A program made the position numbers and the translations under genes. This document shows, piece after piece, positions 27,325 through 39,400 of a DNA stretch of 64,000 nucleotides. The notes beneath the pieces were generated by a model. That model searched no databases and was not told the origin of the DNA. It saw only the letters and a program-made list of their open reading frames with translations. The number at the start of each line of letters is the position of its first letter. Within the stretch, counting starts at the first letter, position 1. Source of the stretch: Cryptomeria japonica (Eukaryota; Streptophyta; Pinopsida; Cupressales; Cupressaceae); the NCBI RefSeq assembly GCF_030272615.1, contig NC_081411.1, forward strand, positions 826,578,397-826,642,396, read 5' to 3'.

Positions 27325-28143
27325 CATTATAAGGGATTTTTGCAGCAAAGTGACCAACCTTTCTACAGTTGAAACATTTGAGTGGTAGCTTTCCTTTGTA
27401 CTTTTCGGATCCTCTTTTGAGATTTCTGACAAAGTTTGCTACTTCTGCATCAGAGTCCTCACTAGATCCTTTATGAGCAACCACTTATTCACCCTTCTTG
27501 GTGGAATTAAATGTTGCCTCTTTCCTTGAGGATGTATCACTAGTTGTTCTCATTTCATAGGTTGTTAGTGAGCCAAATAGCTCATCCATTGTGAAGGTCT
27601 TTAGATCCTTGGCTATTTTTATGGCAGATGCCTTAGTATCATACTTGGGTGTGAGAGATCTAAGTACCTTCTTGACAAGAATCTCATCTGCAATTTCTTC
27701 TCCAAGTCCTATGATGGTGTTCATAATTTCATCAAATTGGTGAAGGCAGTCTGCAATATTTTCTTCATCCTTCATCCTGATGCCTTCAAGTTGGCCCCTA
27801 AGTGTTTGCAGCTTCACCTCTTTGACTTTTGCATCTCCTTCAAATAACCTCTGCATTTTATCCCAAAATATCCTTTGCGGATGCACAGTGCATGACCTTG
27901 ACAAACTCATTATTCAACAACTAGCTCAAGATAGCATGTTTAGCCTTTGCGTTATTCTCATACTCATTCTTGGCATCCAAACCAGTGGGAGGAACACTAG
28001 GGATAGTATACGTATTCTTGATAGACATCCACACATCAGAACTAAGGGAGGAAATATAGGTCTCCATTCTTCTTCTCTAGAAGGCATAGTTAGACCCATC
28101 AAACATGGGAGCTTTTGAGGAGGCAGATTCATTTCTTGCCATT
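27325..28143 (-). pseudogene. Copia A gag (UBN2-type capsid) and first zinc knuckle
   Basis: Translation likely starts at the ATG at 28143 (MARNESASSKAPMFDGSNYAF), followed by stops where Trp and other codons are expected. The frame 27910-27485 holds the UBN2 family core: KVKEVKLQTLRGQLEGIRMK, VKKVLRSLTPKYDTKASAI and TMDELFGSLTTYEMR. A knuckle CFNCRKVGHFAAK follows near 27390-27330 with its last Cys missing. It makes the capsid of the copia particle in related elements. The copy is broken by several stops. Confidence 0.85.
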
Positions 28144-28192
28144 GTGTTCTAAGACCAAAATCTACCCAAACTTTAAACAACCAAGAACCTAT

Positions 28193-28204
28193 GCTTTGAT
28201 ACCA
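28193..28204 (-). other. Copia A primer-binding site
   Basis: The minus strand reads TGGTATCAAAGC, one mismatch from the initiator-Met primer site and common in plant copia elements. It lies five bases from the LTR end at 28210. Confidence 0.8.
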
Positions 28205-28209
28205 ATTAT

Positions 28210-28358
28210 TGAACAAAATGTACCACTGAGAGGGGGGTGAATCAGTGGTTCCTAAATTCTTTTCCTTTTTAAAACAACCTTAGAATATCGTTTATTATCC
28301 CAAGCACTTAAATAGTCAAACTGGTAAGAGAAATGAGTATACCAAAAGAGACAAACAC
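28210..28358 (-). repeat. Copia A 5' LTR, truncated to 149 bp
   Basis: It aligns with the first ~149 bp of the 3' LTR at 9343. Identity stops after GAGACAAACAC, and gypsy B RNase H sequence follows at once. The lost part would have held the promoter. Confidence 0.85.
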
Positions 28359-28760
28359 TGATTCTACCCATCTCATATATCTCTAATTCAACATACTCTG
28401 ACTATTCAAATTCTACAAGGCTTGATTGTCATTATACAACACAAATTCCTTAGGCAACAGATAATGTCTCCACTTCTTCAAGGCTTGAACTATGGCATAA
28501 AATTCATGATCATACACTGAATATCTCTTACTGGCATCATTCAAATTCTCACTAAAATAAGCTATTGCTCTCCCTTCCTGACTCAATACTACTCCAATTG
28601 CATTCCCATTTGCATCACAATCCACTTGAAATACTTTGTTGAAATCTGGTAAAGCTAAAACAAGTTGCTCAGTGACCTTCTGCTTCAACAATTCAAAACT
28701 TTTATTTTCTCTGGTGGTCCACTTGAATCCTTTCATATGTCCCCTCATTGTCTAAGTCAT
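28359..28760 (-). pseudogene. Gypsy B RNase H
   Basis: The minus frame 28748-28413 encodes FQVDCDANGNAIGVVLSQEG, AIAYFSENLNDASKRYSVYD and EFYAIVQALKKWRHYLLPKE, then LYNDNQAL. This is the gypsy RNase H with its D-E-D residues in place (first D in VDCDAN, E in HEFYAI, D in YNDNQAL). It would degrade the RNA template during reverse transcription. The domain is cut after NQAL by the junction with copia A. Confidence 0.85.
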
Positions 28761-29640
28761 AGGACTACAAACTGAACTGAAAGTCCTGATAAAATTTTGA
28801 TAGAAACTAGCCAATTCATTAAATGATCTTACCTCTCCAATGTTTTCCAGTGTAGGCCATTCAACAATTGCTCCTACCTTTTAAGGGTCCATCTTCAATC
28901 AATCCAAAGATATCACAAATCCGAAATATACTAACTCTTGTTTACTGAAACTAAACTTCTTTATATTTATTAGCAACTTCTCTTCTCTCAACCTCTACAA
29001 AAATTGTCTTAAATGCAACAAATGCTCCTCTTTTGTCTTACTAAAAATTAGAATGTCATCCAAATATACAATAAAAAGCTTATCCAATAATTTTTTCAAT
29101 ACCTCATTCATCAACCTCATGAAAGTACTCGGTGCATTAGTCAACCCAAAAGGCATCACCAACCATTCATACAATCCTTCATCTCTCTTGAATGTTGTCT
29201 TCCACTCATCCCCTTCTCTGATTCTGATATGATGATATCCACTCTTTAGGTCTATCTTTGTGTAGTATTTGGCTCCACTCAAATAATTCATTATGTCATC
29301 CATCCTAGGTAAAGGAAACCGGTACTTCACAATGATCTTGTTTATTGCTCTGGTATTGGTACACATCCTCCATTCTCCATTCTTCTTAGGTGCTAACAAT
29401 GTTGGTACTGCACATGGACTCAAACTTTCTCTGATCAAACCTTTCTTCAACAATTCTTGCACTTGTCTATTCAACTCCTCATTCTTCATCGGTGTCATCC
29501 AGTGTGTAGAATTGTTATGCAAACTAGCTCCGGGAACCAAGTCCATGCAATGATCGATACTCCTCATAGGTGGTAATCCATTGGGAATGTTATTTGAAAT
29601 GATGTCTTCATACCCTATGAGCAATTATTTTATCTCCTTC
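28761..29640 (-). pseudogene. Gypsy B reverse transcriptase
   Basis: The minus frame 29624-28995 contains [80 protein letters not shown] and the catalytic [11 protein letters not shown]. It is a nearly full palm and fingers domain of a Ty3/gypsy enzyme; the usual CVDYRAIN is changed to CTNTRAIN. The thumb/connection part (28995-28761) is in broken frames. Orientation and order agree with gag upstream. Confidence 0.9.
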
Positions 29641-30140
29641 GGTTGTTCTTCTTCTTGCTTCAGGTTCTTAGTCTTCTTAGGAACTAAGGCAAAATAACAC
29701 ATTTTCATGTCTCATTCCATCCAGGAATTTCCTTCCATCCACCAAACATATTCTAGCATTCATATAGAATTCACTCTTTAGGGGCTTCTCTAAGGGTAAA
29801 AAGGTTTGTTTCATCCCATTCACTACAATAGTGTATATGTTCTTTCTTCCATCATGTATTGTATGTCTATCAAACTACCAAGGTCTACCCAAAAAAAGGT
29901 GACAAATATCCATAGGCATAATATCACACAAAACTTCATCATGATAATTCCCAATTTTCAATTTCACCAAACACTGATCACTTACTAACAACTTATGGTC
30001 ATCCTAAATCCATGCTATCTGATAAGAATTAGGGTTTTTCAATCTTTCCAACTTCAATTTATTCACCATTTCTTTTGAAACAAGATTATCCAAACTACCA
30101 CTATCAATAACTACTTTACAACACTTAGCAGATACCTTAC
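29641..30140 (-). pseudogene. Gypsy B aspartic protease
   Basis: On the minus strand near 30125-30060 the sequence reads CKVVIDSGSLDNLVSKEMVNKL, with DSG as the active-site triad. Near 29900-29850 it gives the LGRPW then FDRHTIHDGRKN block typical of chromovirus proteases. Stops (W to TAG and others) break the frame. No separate start is expected because protease is made as part of a gag-pol polyprotein. Confidence 0.75.
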
Positions 30141-30149
30141 ATTTGGTCT

Positions 30150-31330
30150 TGAACAAATTTCACCTCTGCAAGGGCTCTTCATCCTCTCCAATATGACGCA
30201 AAGTTTTCCTCATCATCAACAGTTCTCCATCTTCCAGTTTGTTCCCTGATCTGGTGGGGCTTTCTTCTACCAATGTTGTTCTCCTAGTGTTCTCTATCTT
30301 TTTACATTTGAAATTACGATGTTCTTCTCCTCCACACTTATAGCAAATACCTCTAAACACTTTCTTATCTTGTCTGATGTCATCTTTTCCAAAAATTTCA
30401 TTCTGATAACTATCAAGTTCTCTCCCCCGGTAGAAACTTTTGTCATCCTTCCGGTATGAATTGTCATCTTTTCTTACTTCCTTGTCCTTGTTATGATCTA
30501 TACAGGTTCATCTTCCTCTGGGAAACCTTCCACCTCTACCTTGTTGTCTCTGCTCATATCTTTTGTTTAACTTCTCTTATGCTTTCAAGGCATACTAGTA
30601 CGCTTCTTCAACACTCTGCAACTTGATCAAACTAAGTTCATCTTGTATAGACATCCGTAATCCATTCAAATATCTCACATCTTGTTCAACCTCATCATCA
30701 ACATGTCTGAATATGATACTCAACTTGTAGAATGCTTTGGTATACTCATTCATAGTAGATTCCTTCTGCTTCAAGTTTGCAACTTTCAGAATAGATTTAC
30801 TTGATAATCAACTGGCATAAACTTTTATTTTAACTTAGCAACCATCCACTCCCATGATTTGATCTTCTCTTTGCCTCTTCTGTGTCTATCAACTTGCAAA
30901 TGCTCCCACCAAAGAGATGCATGACCTCTCAACTAGGTACATGCATATTTTACCTTCCTTTCCTCTGTGGTGTTCTCAAAATTTAAATACTTCACCATTT
31001 CCAAGATCCAATCCATCAATTGATCTGAATCCAATTTACCATCATACTTCAGTGGGGTAAAATGTGGTTTAGTATTCACCCTACTCAAAACCCTCAAGAA
31101 CCTCTCTTCATCTAGATCAATCGTCAATGGATTTGCTACTTGTTCTATTGGTGCTTCTTCTTCATCTTCACTCACATCTTCAATAGGTCTACTCTTCTCT
31201 GGGATGTCTCAATGACTTCCAACCGGGCTGCAATTCCTATCAACATTTCCATCACAACAGTGTTTTCATTCCCACGTGCTCCACCATTCCTATTTCCTCT
31301 TCGCACTATCTTCATGCTAATCCTCTATAG
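30150..31330 (-). pseudogene. Gypsy B gag with zinc knuckle
   Basis: Minus-strand fragments line up with a plant gypsy gag. A start is possible near 31314 (MKIVRRGNRNGG). Then come FTPLKYDGKLDSDQLMDWI and LRGHASLWWEHLQVDR, then EYTKAFYKLSIIFRHVDDE, LNGLRMSIQDELSL and a Gly/Arg-rich stretch. The zinc knuckle CYKCGGEEHRNFKC is at about 30345-30304. At least four stops interrupt the frame. The gag would form the capsid and bind genomic RNA in an active relative. Confidence 0.8.
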
Positions 31331-32045
31331 TTGTAGGTCAAATCCATAATCCACCACCCCACAACAAAATTTTTAGGACAACGTAATTTTCGTAATAAAT
31401 CTTGTTCCGATGCCCCTTAGTATAGTCACTAGTTGGGAGATACCTCAAAGAGATCAATCCAGACCGGGAAACAAGAGTAAACTCAATGGAAACAAGAGGA
31501 GATGATGGACACAATGCAGAACTAAGTGAATTAGATCATAAAAACTGATCACAGATAACCAGTAACATCTAGGTTATAAGATTCGGTTCGCAGGCCTATT
31601 ACATACATGCTCAATTACATAATCGATAAACTCTAGACCTCTAAATCTTAGGATATATCTTCTATGTTCTACTTTTTGAATTATGATGCCTAATTACATT
31701 GCTTTATATGGTGTAGATGGATATGGTCAGCCCAAGAGGGATCAAATACCAAAGAATAAGATCAAACATGTAAAACCAATAGGTCGGCCTCTACCAAAGA
31801 GATTCCTCTGAAAAATCGAAAGGATGAAGCATCGATCATAGGGAGGGTTGTCCATACACCAAGGAACATTGGAATCAACAAACTAGGGCTCTACAAGCTA
31901 TGGAAGGGATTCGAGAGATTTACCAATAGCAAATAGGTCCAGGTGGTTCCAGTACAAAAAAATTGTCTCGAAATCTGGAATCAATAACTTGCCAAAAAAT
32001 GGTCCAAATGCTCTGCAGTTTAGGAATACGGAAGATGATCATGTC

Positions 32046-33185
32046 CTCAAGCAAAATCCAGCTCCACAAGATCCGGTGAGGCAATGCAAGAAAATGCAGA
32101 AAGAAACATTGAAACTGCAAAACAAAAAATAAACAAAACAAAAATAAGATTGCCAAGAACTGGGGATGCTCCTACATCACTTTGGTTAGTTACCTTGCTT
32201 TTTCCAGCAATCTCTTGCATAATGGCCAAATTTATGGTAGTTAAAACACTCCAAATTGCTCTTGTCATACCTCTAATTCGAGCTGCTGATCTTCTTGTCT
32301 TGTTTGGAGTTATTTTGAGAGCTTCTTGCTCCCTCTTGGTTGTTTGCTCATCCTAAGCTATCTTCATTGCCACAACCTCTATCTCTTGAACTCCTACTGC
32401 TTCTTCCTCTCCCCCTACCTCTTGCATTGGCTTGAGCTTTGAAAGCTTGCTTTTGGGAAGATGTAGCAAACCTATTTAGGTGTTGATCATGGGTTTGAAG
32501 AGAACCCATCAACTCACCAACTATCAATATTGACAAATCCTTTGCCTCTTTAATGGCAATCACTATTGCATCAAACTTGGATGGCAAACTCCGAAGGATT
32601 TTCTCAACAATCCTTTGCTCCTCCATGGTTTCTCCATTTGTGTTTAGTTGGTTCAAAAAACTAGAGATTCTTGTATTAAACTTTGAAATGGACTCACTAT
32701 CCTTCATTTGAAGAGTCTCAAAATCTCTTCTAAGTATTTGGAGTTTCACCAATCTAACTTTATCATTTCCCCTATATCTAGTTTGGAGGATTTCCCATGC
32801 TTCCTTAGCATAGTTAGCTGCTACTATTTTGGGAAATATGGCCTCTGTTAAGGCTACTTCAATCAAACTCAATGCCTTAGCATATTTCCTCTGTGTTTCC
32901 CTCAACTAGTTCTTCTAATTGTTTGTGAGGGCAACATATTGAGTTGGATCAATCATATCCACAAACCCGGTAACACTAAGTTCCCAAAAATCATTTGCAA
33001 CCATGATGGTCTTCATCTTCTGGGCCCAAACATCATAATTTTATCCATTAAAGGACGGAGGCTGCTTCGAGCTCTTTACTTAATCTTCAGTCATGTCTCC
33101 TACACACAAAACTCAAACACCTAGAAAAATACAAATACCCAAAGACAAGGATTTAGAGATCTATAGCTCTATATCTCTGGTACCA
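32046..33185 (-). pseudogene. Copia C gag (UBN2 type) with degraded zinc knuckle and primer site
   Basis: Translation would start near 33094 (MTED) and gives YDVWAQKMKTIMVANDFW before stops. The open frame 32905-32348 holds the UBN2 core: ALSLIEVALTEAIFPKI, AWEILQTRYRGNDKVRLVKL, LRRDFETLQMKDSESIS and VEKILRSLPSKFDAIV, then a Gly/Arg-rich linker. Downstream, 32270-32190 gives a knuckle in which Cys codons are mutated. The primer site TGGTACCAGAG (minus) is at 33175-33185, touching the LTR. Protease, integrase and reverse transcriptase are absent: the element is truncated on its left near 32046, against gypsy B LTR-like DNA. Confidence 0.85.
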
Positions 33186-34020
33186 TGTGAAAGAGATCAA
33201 AATCTATCAAGTTGGGTGGACCCAAACACACAGAGAGACTAGTGTCTCAATTCCCAAACAACTGGGAACAAACCCACAGAGAATAAACTCAAAACACACA
33301 AGGAGACATGCAATCTTTCTTGCTTTCTATTAAATAACTGGAAATGACAAAATACAAACTGTAAACTAACTACTTATTATAGTTCTATAGCCAGCAATCA
33401 GGAGTTGCATTCAATCCTACAGAAAATAGGGTTTCTCTAAGCTCACTAGAAATCAAATCTGCTCACTTGGAGCTACACACAGTCAGGAGCAATCATTTCT
33501 CAATAGACAGACCATACAGTTAGGAGCTATCTTTTCTCTATTGGCAAAACACACATAGGCTATTGTTGTTCACAATATTCCCTACACTCACTCTGGAGCT
33601 GCACTTCTTCTTTGATCTACTAATTTGCAATGTGAACTTAATTGGACTAGACACAATGCCTATAGAATGTTCTCCCTCTTTGTCTCTTTTTTGTCTACTA
33701 AAAAGTCCCCCCCAAATTCCAAATTCAAAATCACAACTACCACATTAACTCTTTCGTCAGTAGCTGTTGGGATGGAGAACCCAACGTCAATCTCCTCTAG
33801 GTTGTTTTGTTGTAGCTCTCCTGATAGGTAGGCTGGGAGATATATGCATTGGGGGCTAACAGGGCTCAAGGTAATAAATATTTTGAGCAAAAGGAATCTA
33901 TGTTTGCAGTATGAAAACAAGGGTAGATACAACCCACACAGAATTCAAGAGTGGAAAATTGCACTCTTGACAAGGTCTATTTATACACTGGCCATATCAT
34001 CAAAGATAACGAGTACATAC
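33186..34020 (-). repeat. Copia C 5' LTR (approximate outer end)
   Basis: The inner end TGTGAAAGAGATC abuts the primer site. On the minus strand a TATA box (TATAAATA) lies at 33985-33978, placed as expected for an LTR promoter. The outer end is not certain because no second LTR is present for comparison. It lies shortly before the TNL exon at 34134. Confidence 0.6.
33978..33985 (-). promoter_or_regulatory. TATA box of copia C LTR
   Basis: TATAAATA on the minus strand inside the LTR, followed downstream by the putative transcribed R-U5 part. Position and sequence fit a retrotransposon promoter. Confidence 0.5.
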
Positions 34021-34133
34021 TAAACATTTGGCCTCTCAACCTCAATAAATATATGTGTTCTTTCCCCGATTTATGTATTTAATTTTAGGCTAATAATCTG
34101 TTCTATTGTATTTTTTAATGTTTTTGGTTGTTT

Positions 34134-36849
34134 AGTGATGGAATGAAGCTAATGAAGAATATTGTGAATACTATATTGAAAGAAATAAAAAACATGCCAC
34201 TAGTGGTTGTGACCCATCCAACCGGTCTCAAACAAATAGTACTAGACTTTGAGATGAATACACTCCAATCTAGCCAGCAGGGTGTACAAATCATGGGAAT
34301 TGAGGGCATAGGTGGCTCCGATTAAACCACAGTCGCCAAAAAGTTATACAACGAAAGATGTTCATCGATGGAGAGGTCAAGTTTTATATTTGATGTTAGA
34401 GATGGTGCAGCTAAAGGCATGCTGCATAATAAGAAGATTCAGCTTCTCAAAGACCTTAGTGTAACAAATCCAACATTTGACAATACAGAGCAAGGTAAGG
34501 CCATTCTTGCAAAGAATTTGAGATAGAGATCTATGAGGGTGCTCATTTTTCTTGATGATGTTGGTCATCCAAACCAATTAGATGCTTTGTTTCCAGTAAA
34601 AGACAACCTTGAAGGGGGGAGTCTTATCATTGTTGCAACACGGGAGAATGAAGTCCTTAGATCTAAAGGTATATTGTTTGTGTATAAAATGAGAGCACTC
34701 GATCCCATTTATGCAGAGAAACTTTTATGTTGGCATGCTTTCTCACAATCCATTCTTTTCAATGGATTTAAGAAGCTTGTTAAAAAATTATTAGATGCTT
34801 GCAATAGATTACATTTGTCCGTCAAGGTATTTCGAGTACTGTTACATGCAGAGTTCCACAAAAAATATTGGGAGTCCCTGTTGCAAAAGATCTCTAGAAT
34901 ATTGCCTGGTGATATTAAAGAGAAACTCAAATTAAGTTATGATGCCCTTGATATTGCTTGTTTCTTTATAGGAGAAGATAATAGTTTGCCAATTGAAATA
35001 TGGAATGGTTCAGGGTGGAGTGGTCTGTATGATTGTGAAAAGCTCTTCAACAAATGTTTGATTGAATTTGACAAGAACAATCACATAACAATACATGATC
35101 ACTTGGGAGATTTAAGAAAAGAATTTGCAAATCAACATTCTCCATACAGACTTTGGTTACCCCAGCAGATTATTGATTACCCCAGCAGATTATTGAGACA
35201 GAAGTGAGATTGATACTTTCTACTATTTCGTGAATAGACAATAGAAAGTAAAACATATTTTGTGTTTACGTTTTTTTATTTATTATTATTTATTTTGCTC
35301 AAACTGCAGTAAAACGGTGTTAATTTTTAAATCAATCGGCTTACAAACCTACCTATTTATTCATTGGGTGTCTTCGATCAGCCGACAAATTTATTTTAAT
35401 TTAAATAGGATTTTGTGTTTTTGTTTTGTTATTACAGAAAATAAATGGCAGTCGAGGAATAATGGCTGTCCCAAACAGGACGATAACTTGGATGACATTT
35501 GAGGTATTTGGTTATCAGTGAAAGAAAAAAATTTAAATTTCTCACACTATATATACAGAACTCATAGTGCGCAGCATGCAAACTGCTGTTATTGTGAAAA
35601 AATAAAAAATAAATTTAGAAAGAGGATCGTAAATTGATCATGTATATCTTCAGTCTGTGTGCTTTGTTTTTCTGGCTTTTACAAATCAAGTATTTGTATA
35701 AGACTCTGGCCTTAGCCTTTTTTTCTTATTACTTAATGCTTTTCCTATTCAGGGTGGAAGGCCCTATCAGGTAGTGAGCCATGAGAGAATGGTCAGCTTG
35801 GACGAGGAAGTTATGGTTAGTACTATTGGAGGAGATTGGTCAGTCGGACCAAAGATTTTTGTGATTAAAGGAGAATATTTTAATAGAGCGATCTATAATG
35901 TATCAAGAGAGCTGGTCTGGCTTCGCTGGATCGAAATTAGGCAGAGAAATCTCCCCTTCGGGCTTTCGTTGAAAAAATTGAGTGTCTTAGAACTCTATGA
36001 AGAGTATTTTACAAAAGGGGAACACCACTTGGAAGAGCTGTGGGAGGCTGATACCGATGTCAGCGTTTTCACATTCAATTCTATTAAATTTATGGTTTAA
36101 TTTTTTCAATAATTGCTGAATGTTTTTCATTTCTACATACGGAAATGGGTTGCAGGCTCCTGTGCAGCTAACAGTGTTAGTTATTTCAGGATGCAAAAGA
36201 TTCCAAAGATTTCCAGATTCAATAGGACGTGTTGATGTGTTGAAAAAGATAGTAATCATACAAGGCTTCAATTTAACCAGTCTGCCAGAAGAATTTTGCC
36301 ATCTTCAATCACTGGAGCACTTGGAATTACGTGAATGTTTTTCAGCTATCATCACTACCCACCAGTTTTGGCGACTTGAGAAATTTGCGGTTTCTAGATT
36401 TGAGTCGGTGCAGCAAATTGAGGATGTTACCAGTTTCGTTTAAGAAGCTGGTGCTCCTGCAATATCTCGATTTACTCTCCTGTAGAGCAGCTCACATTTA
36501 GGCCAGAGGATTTCCAAAATATCACAAAGCTGGAGTACATAAATCTCAGTTGGTAGGCGTCTTCACATCACAGAATGGAAATGAGTTCAAAATAGGACAG
36601 GACGAACAAGATTTCGAAGTAGAGAAAGGTTTGGTTGTATGCATGCAGTCCCTGAGGTGTCCTCACTCGCAGACTCCTTATTGCTCATTAATCCTGTGGT
36701 CCTTCATTAATCCTCCACCAACCATAAAATTTGTGTCCAGGCCATTATGCTCGTGTTTTGTTATAAATCGTGTTTCTTCGAATATTGAACTCCTTCACAA
36801 CGGGATTCCTTTCTCGTTCGAAAATGGAAGCTTGTTGCCAGTTTTATAG
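34134..36849 (+). pseudogene. TIR-NBS-LRR (TNL) disease-resistance gene, NBS and LRR remnants
   Basis: An acceptor (TTGTTTAG) precedes the NBS exon. The exon runs VVTHPTGL...GVQIMGIEGIGGSD, then a TAA exactly where the P-loop Lys codon (GGSGKTT in the family) should be, then TTVAKKLYN. It continues in the same frame to 35207 with one more stop (TAG near 34524). It shows RVLIFLDDVGHPNQLDAL (kinase 2), GSLIIVATRE (RNBS-B), a GLP region altered to NRLHLSVKVF, a short deletion near SYDALD-IACFF, and IHDHL for the usual MHD. Small exons follow (about 35438-35501; 35746-36058). The LRR exon from 36154 gives VISGCKRFQRFPDSIG and LTSLPEEFCHLQSLEHLEL before frameshifts. The TIR exon is missing; copia C lies where it would be. 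The wording is that of conifer TNLs. Confidence 0.85.
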
Positions 36850-39400
36850 AGCCAATAATATTGTTTGGAGGCAGCAAGTGTCGGGTTAATTATAATTTAC
36901 ATTGCTATCTAGGTATGTTTATGTTGCTATAGTTTTGAAGTTATATTTAGCACTAGTAATAGTGTAGAAAGGATAGTGATCAGGATTAAATTGGGAAAAT
37001 ATTGAAATCTAATTTTCAAAATTTTCTATGTTTTAGTAAATTGTAATTTTGAGGGTCTTCGGTGCATTTTTGGACAAATGTTGGGCGCGGAAACATGTTT
37101 GAGAGGGGAGATTTGAAGAAAGAGATGGAGGGGGATGAGTGAGAAAAGAAGAAAAATTATTTTAGGTAAGAAAATTAAAGGAAAAGTAAATGGTTGAAAA
37201 TGCAAATGAAGCTCATATTTATCAAGTTTTTGCCTCTTAGCATTGTAGTAATATAATTTGTTTAGGTTTGACATTATTAAACCATAGTAACATTCTATTT
37301 ACATAACGTGAGACAACATCAATGACATTCAAATGCCTAAATTTATAATAAATAAAAAAATTTAAAATTAAGAAGTAATACATTCCTTAATTTAAAATAG
37401 GGGAGAATATTTATTTGTTAGGTAATGTAGACTTATAAATAATATAAGACTCTTATGATTTTTTGAAAAATATGTCACCTTATAATCTACACAAATAGTA
37501 GATAGTTGATAGTTGATACTTATCTAGAAGTAACATAAAACTTTATAATAATTATGTGTAATAGTTTAGTGAATATGAAGTTAAGGGAGAGTTGACTTAA
37601 CTTTTATAGTAGTAATTCAATAATTCACTAATAAAAATAAAGTAATATTTTTTTGCTTCTTGAGCATTTTTTATAAGAGATGTAAAACATTGATGCAAAA
37701 AATCACAAGTTTAGTTTTTTTATTTTGTTCGTAAAAATAAAGTAGTTCTTTTTTATTTGGTGTGTGTAAATTAAAGTAGTTATTTTTCATTGTGTGTACA
37801 AAAGTAAAAGAATTGAAAATCTTTCTTTTTATTATTCTTTTAATCAACAAAATGTTGAACATTTCATGTCATAGATATTTAAAAAAATTAACAAAATACA
37901 AAGTTAAAAAAAACTGAAAAAAAAAATGCATCTTGATATAGTTTTAACAATTTACTTTAAAAAATTTATAAATATAATATATTAAATAAGTAATTATAAT
38001 AAATAGGAATCTTGTTTTTTTATATTAAAAGCAACCAAAACAAGGGGGCTGACCTAGGAATAGAACAAAGAAACAGTGGCAAGCCAACTTCAACAGGCCA
38101 TGTGCAGCATAGAAACATAGCCTTATTGAAATTTTACGTATAACTAAAACATAATTATATGTTGCTATAAAACATAAATTTAATATATGTTACTATGAAT
38201 TTTAATTGTAATATAATTTTAATTATATTATGTTACATTATCAATGTTAACGTTTTTTTATTATTGTTTTTATATTATTCTCATTAGATATTATATTATT
38301 GTAACTATTGATTTAGTTTTTATTATATTATTAATATTATTATTTTAATTACTAAATCTTGTATTCTAAATATTATATTATTTTTATTAGTATATTAACA
38401 ATATTTTTATTATATTATGTTATTTATTTGATAAATGTGAAAGTACTTAATTTTATCAATTATACAAAAGAAAAACACTTTAAACATCTACAAATAAATA
38501 CATTTATTAATGACTATCCTAACATAAGCTTATATTTTAGAGTTAAAAATAAAAAATAGATAAACTATTTTAACTTCTCAATATTAAAAAGCTTCTACAA
38601 TTCACTTAGAATTCTTTATAAAATTACTTTTCTTTTTTCTATTGTATTTTTTTTTCTCCTCAAACTAAAACTTGTAATCTTTCTTCTAAATCATAATTAA
38701 TATTTATTAGTGTATATTAATATTAAATTATGTTATGTTGTAATATATTATTTTACAATATATTAAAATTAAACTGTATTATTTATGAACAATAAAGTAA
38801 CAATAATTTATTTTTCTAATTTCTATTGAAAAATTGATTTATTGTTAGCAGTTCTTTAAAATATTTGAAAAAATTTAAAATCATGTATATGAATTATTTT
38901 ATTTTTATTAATTGTAAAAAACAAACATTTATATACATCTTTTAATTAATATTTGTCCATATCTTTTTAAAATTACCTAAAAAATGTTAGCGTGAGACTT
39001 ACGTTTCATTGGCGTGAGACATGAATATTTTGAAAAAAGCGAACAGATTTTTCACCGGCAAGTTTTTTCAGGCCTTTAACCATTCATTTTTTTAAAATAT
39101 ATAATTAAAAATATTTATTTTCTTTATAAAATTTCAAAATAAATAAAAAATAATTAAAAAATAGTATGTTATTATTAGTACTTCGGGTTAGAGTTAATAA
39201 TAGGGTTCAATTAGGATTGGAGTTGGTGTTCCTGAGATTTAAAATGGGATTATAGGGTTAAGGTTTAATTAGTATTAAGGTTATGGTTAATATTATGATT
39301 AGAGTTAATGTGGTTAAGCTGTAATTACATATTTTCTTGATCAGCAAAACCTTCACATACCATAATATTTTATAATTATACATTTAAGACAACACAATTG
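36850..39400. other. AT-rich intergenic DNA
   Basis: Long A/T runs, no recognisable coding domain, and short frames (37026-37274, 37671-37862, 38359-38559) without support. From 39181 to 39320 a few GGGTTA-like words (GGGTTAGAGTTAATAATAGGG) appear, outside the palindrome but of similar composition. Confidence 0.6.

Larger units (their letters stand above)
28359..32040 (-). mobile_element. Gypsy B: Ty3/gypsy (chromovirus-like) remnant
   Basis: On the minus strand the order is gag, zinc knuckle, protease, reverse transcriptase, RNase H, the gypsy order up to that point. The element is cut at 28358, so integrase and 3' LTR are missing. The GRPW-FDR...HDGRKN wording of the protease linker fits chromovirus-type plant elements. 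A degenerate primer site (GGGCATCGGAACAAGA) is possible near 31396-31412 on the minus strand, with LTR-like DNA to about 32040. Confidence 0.75.

Noticed and set aside
33563-33831. Plus-strand frames just upstream of the TNL exon, considered as a lost TIR exon
   Set aside because: No TIR-domain motif is readable and the segment belongs to the copia C LTR.
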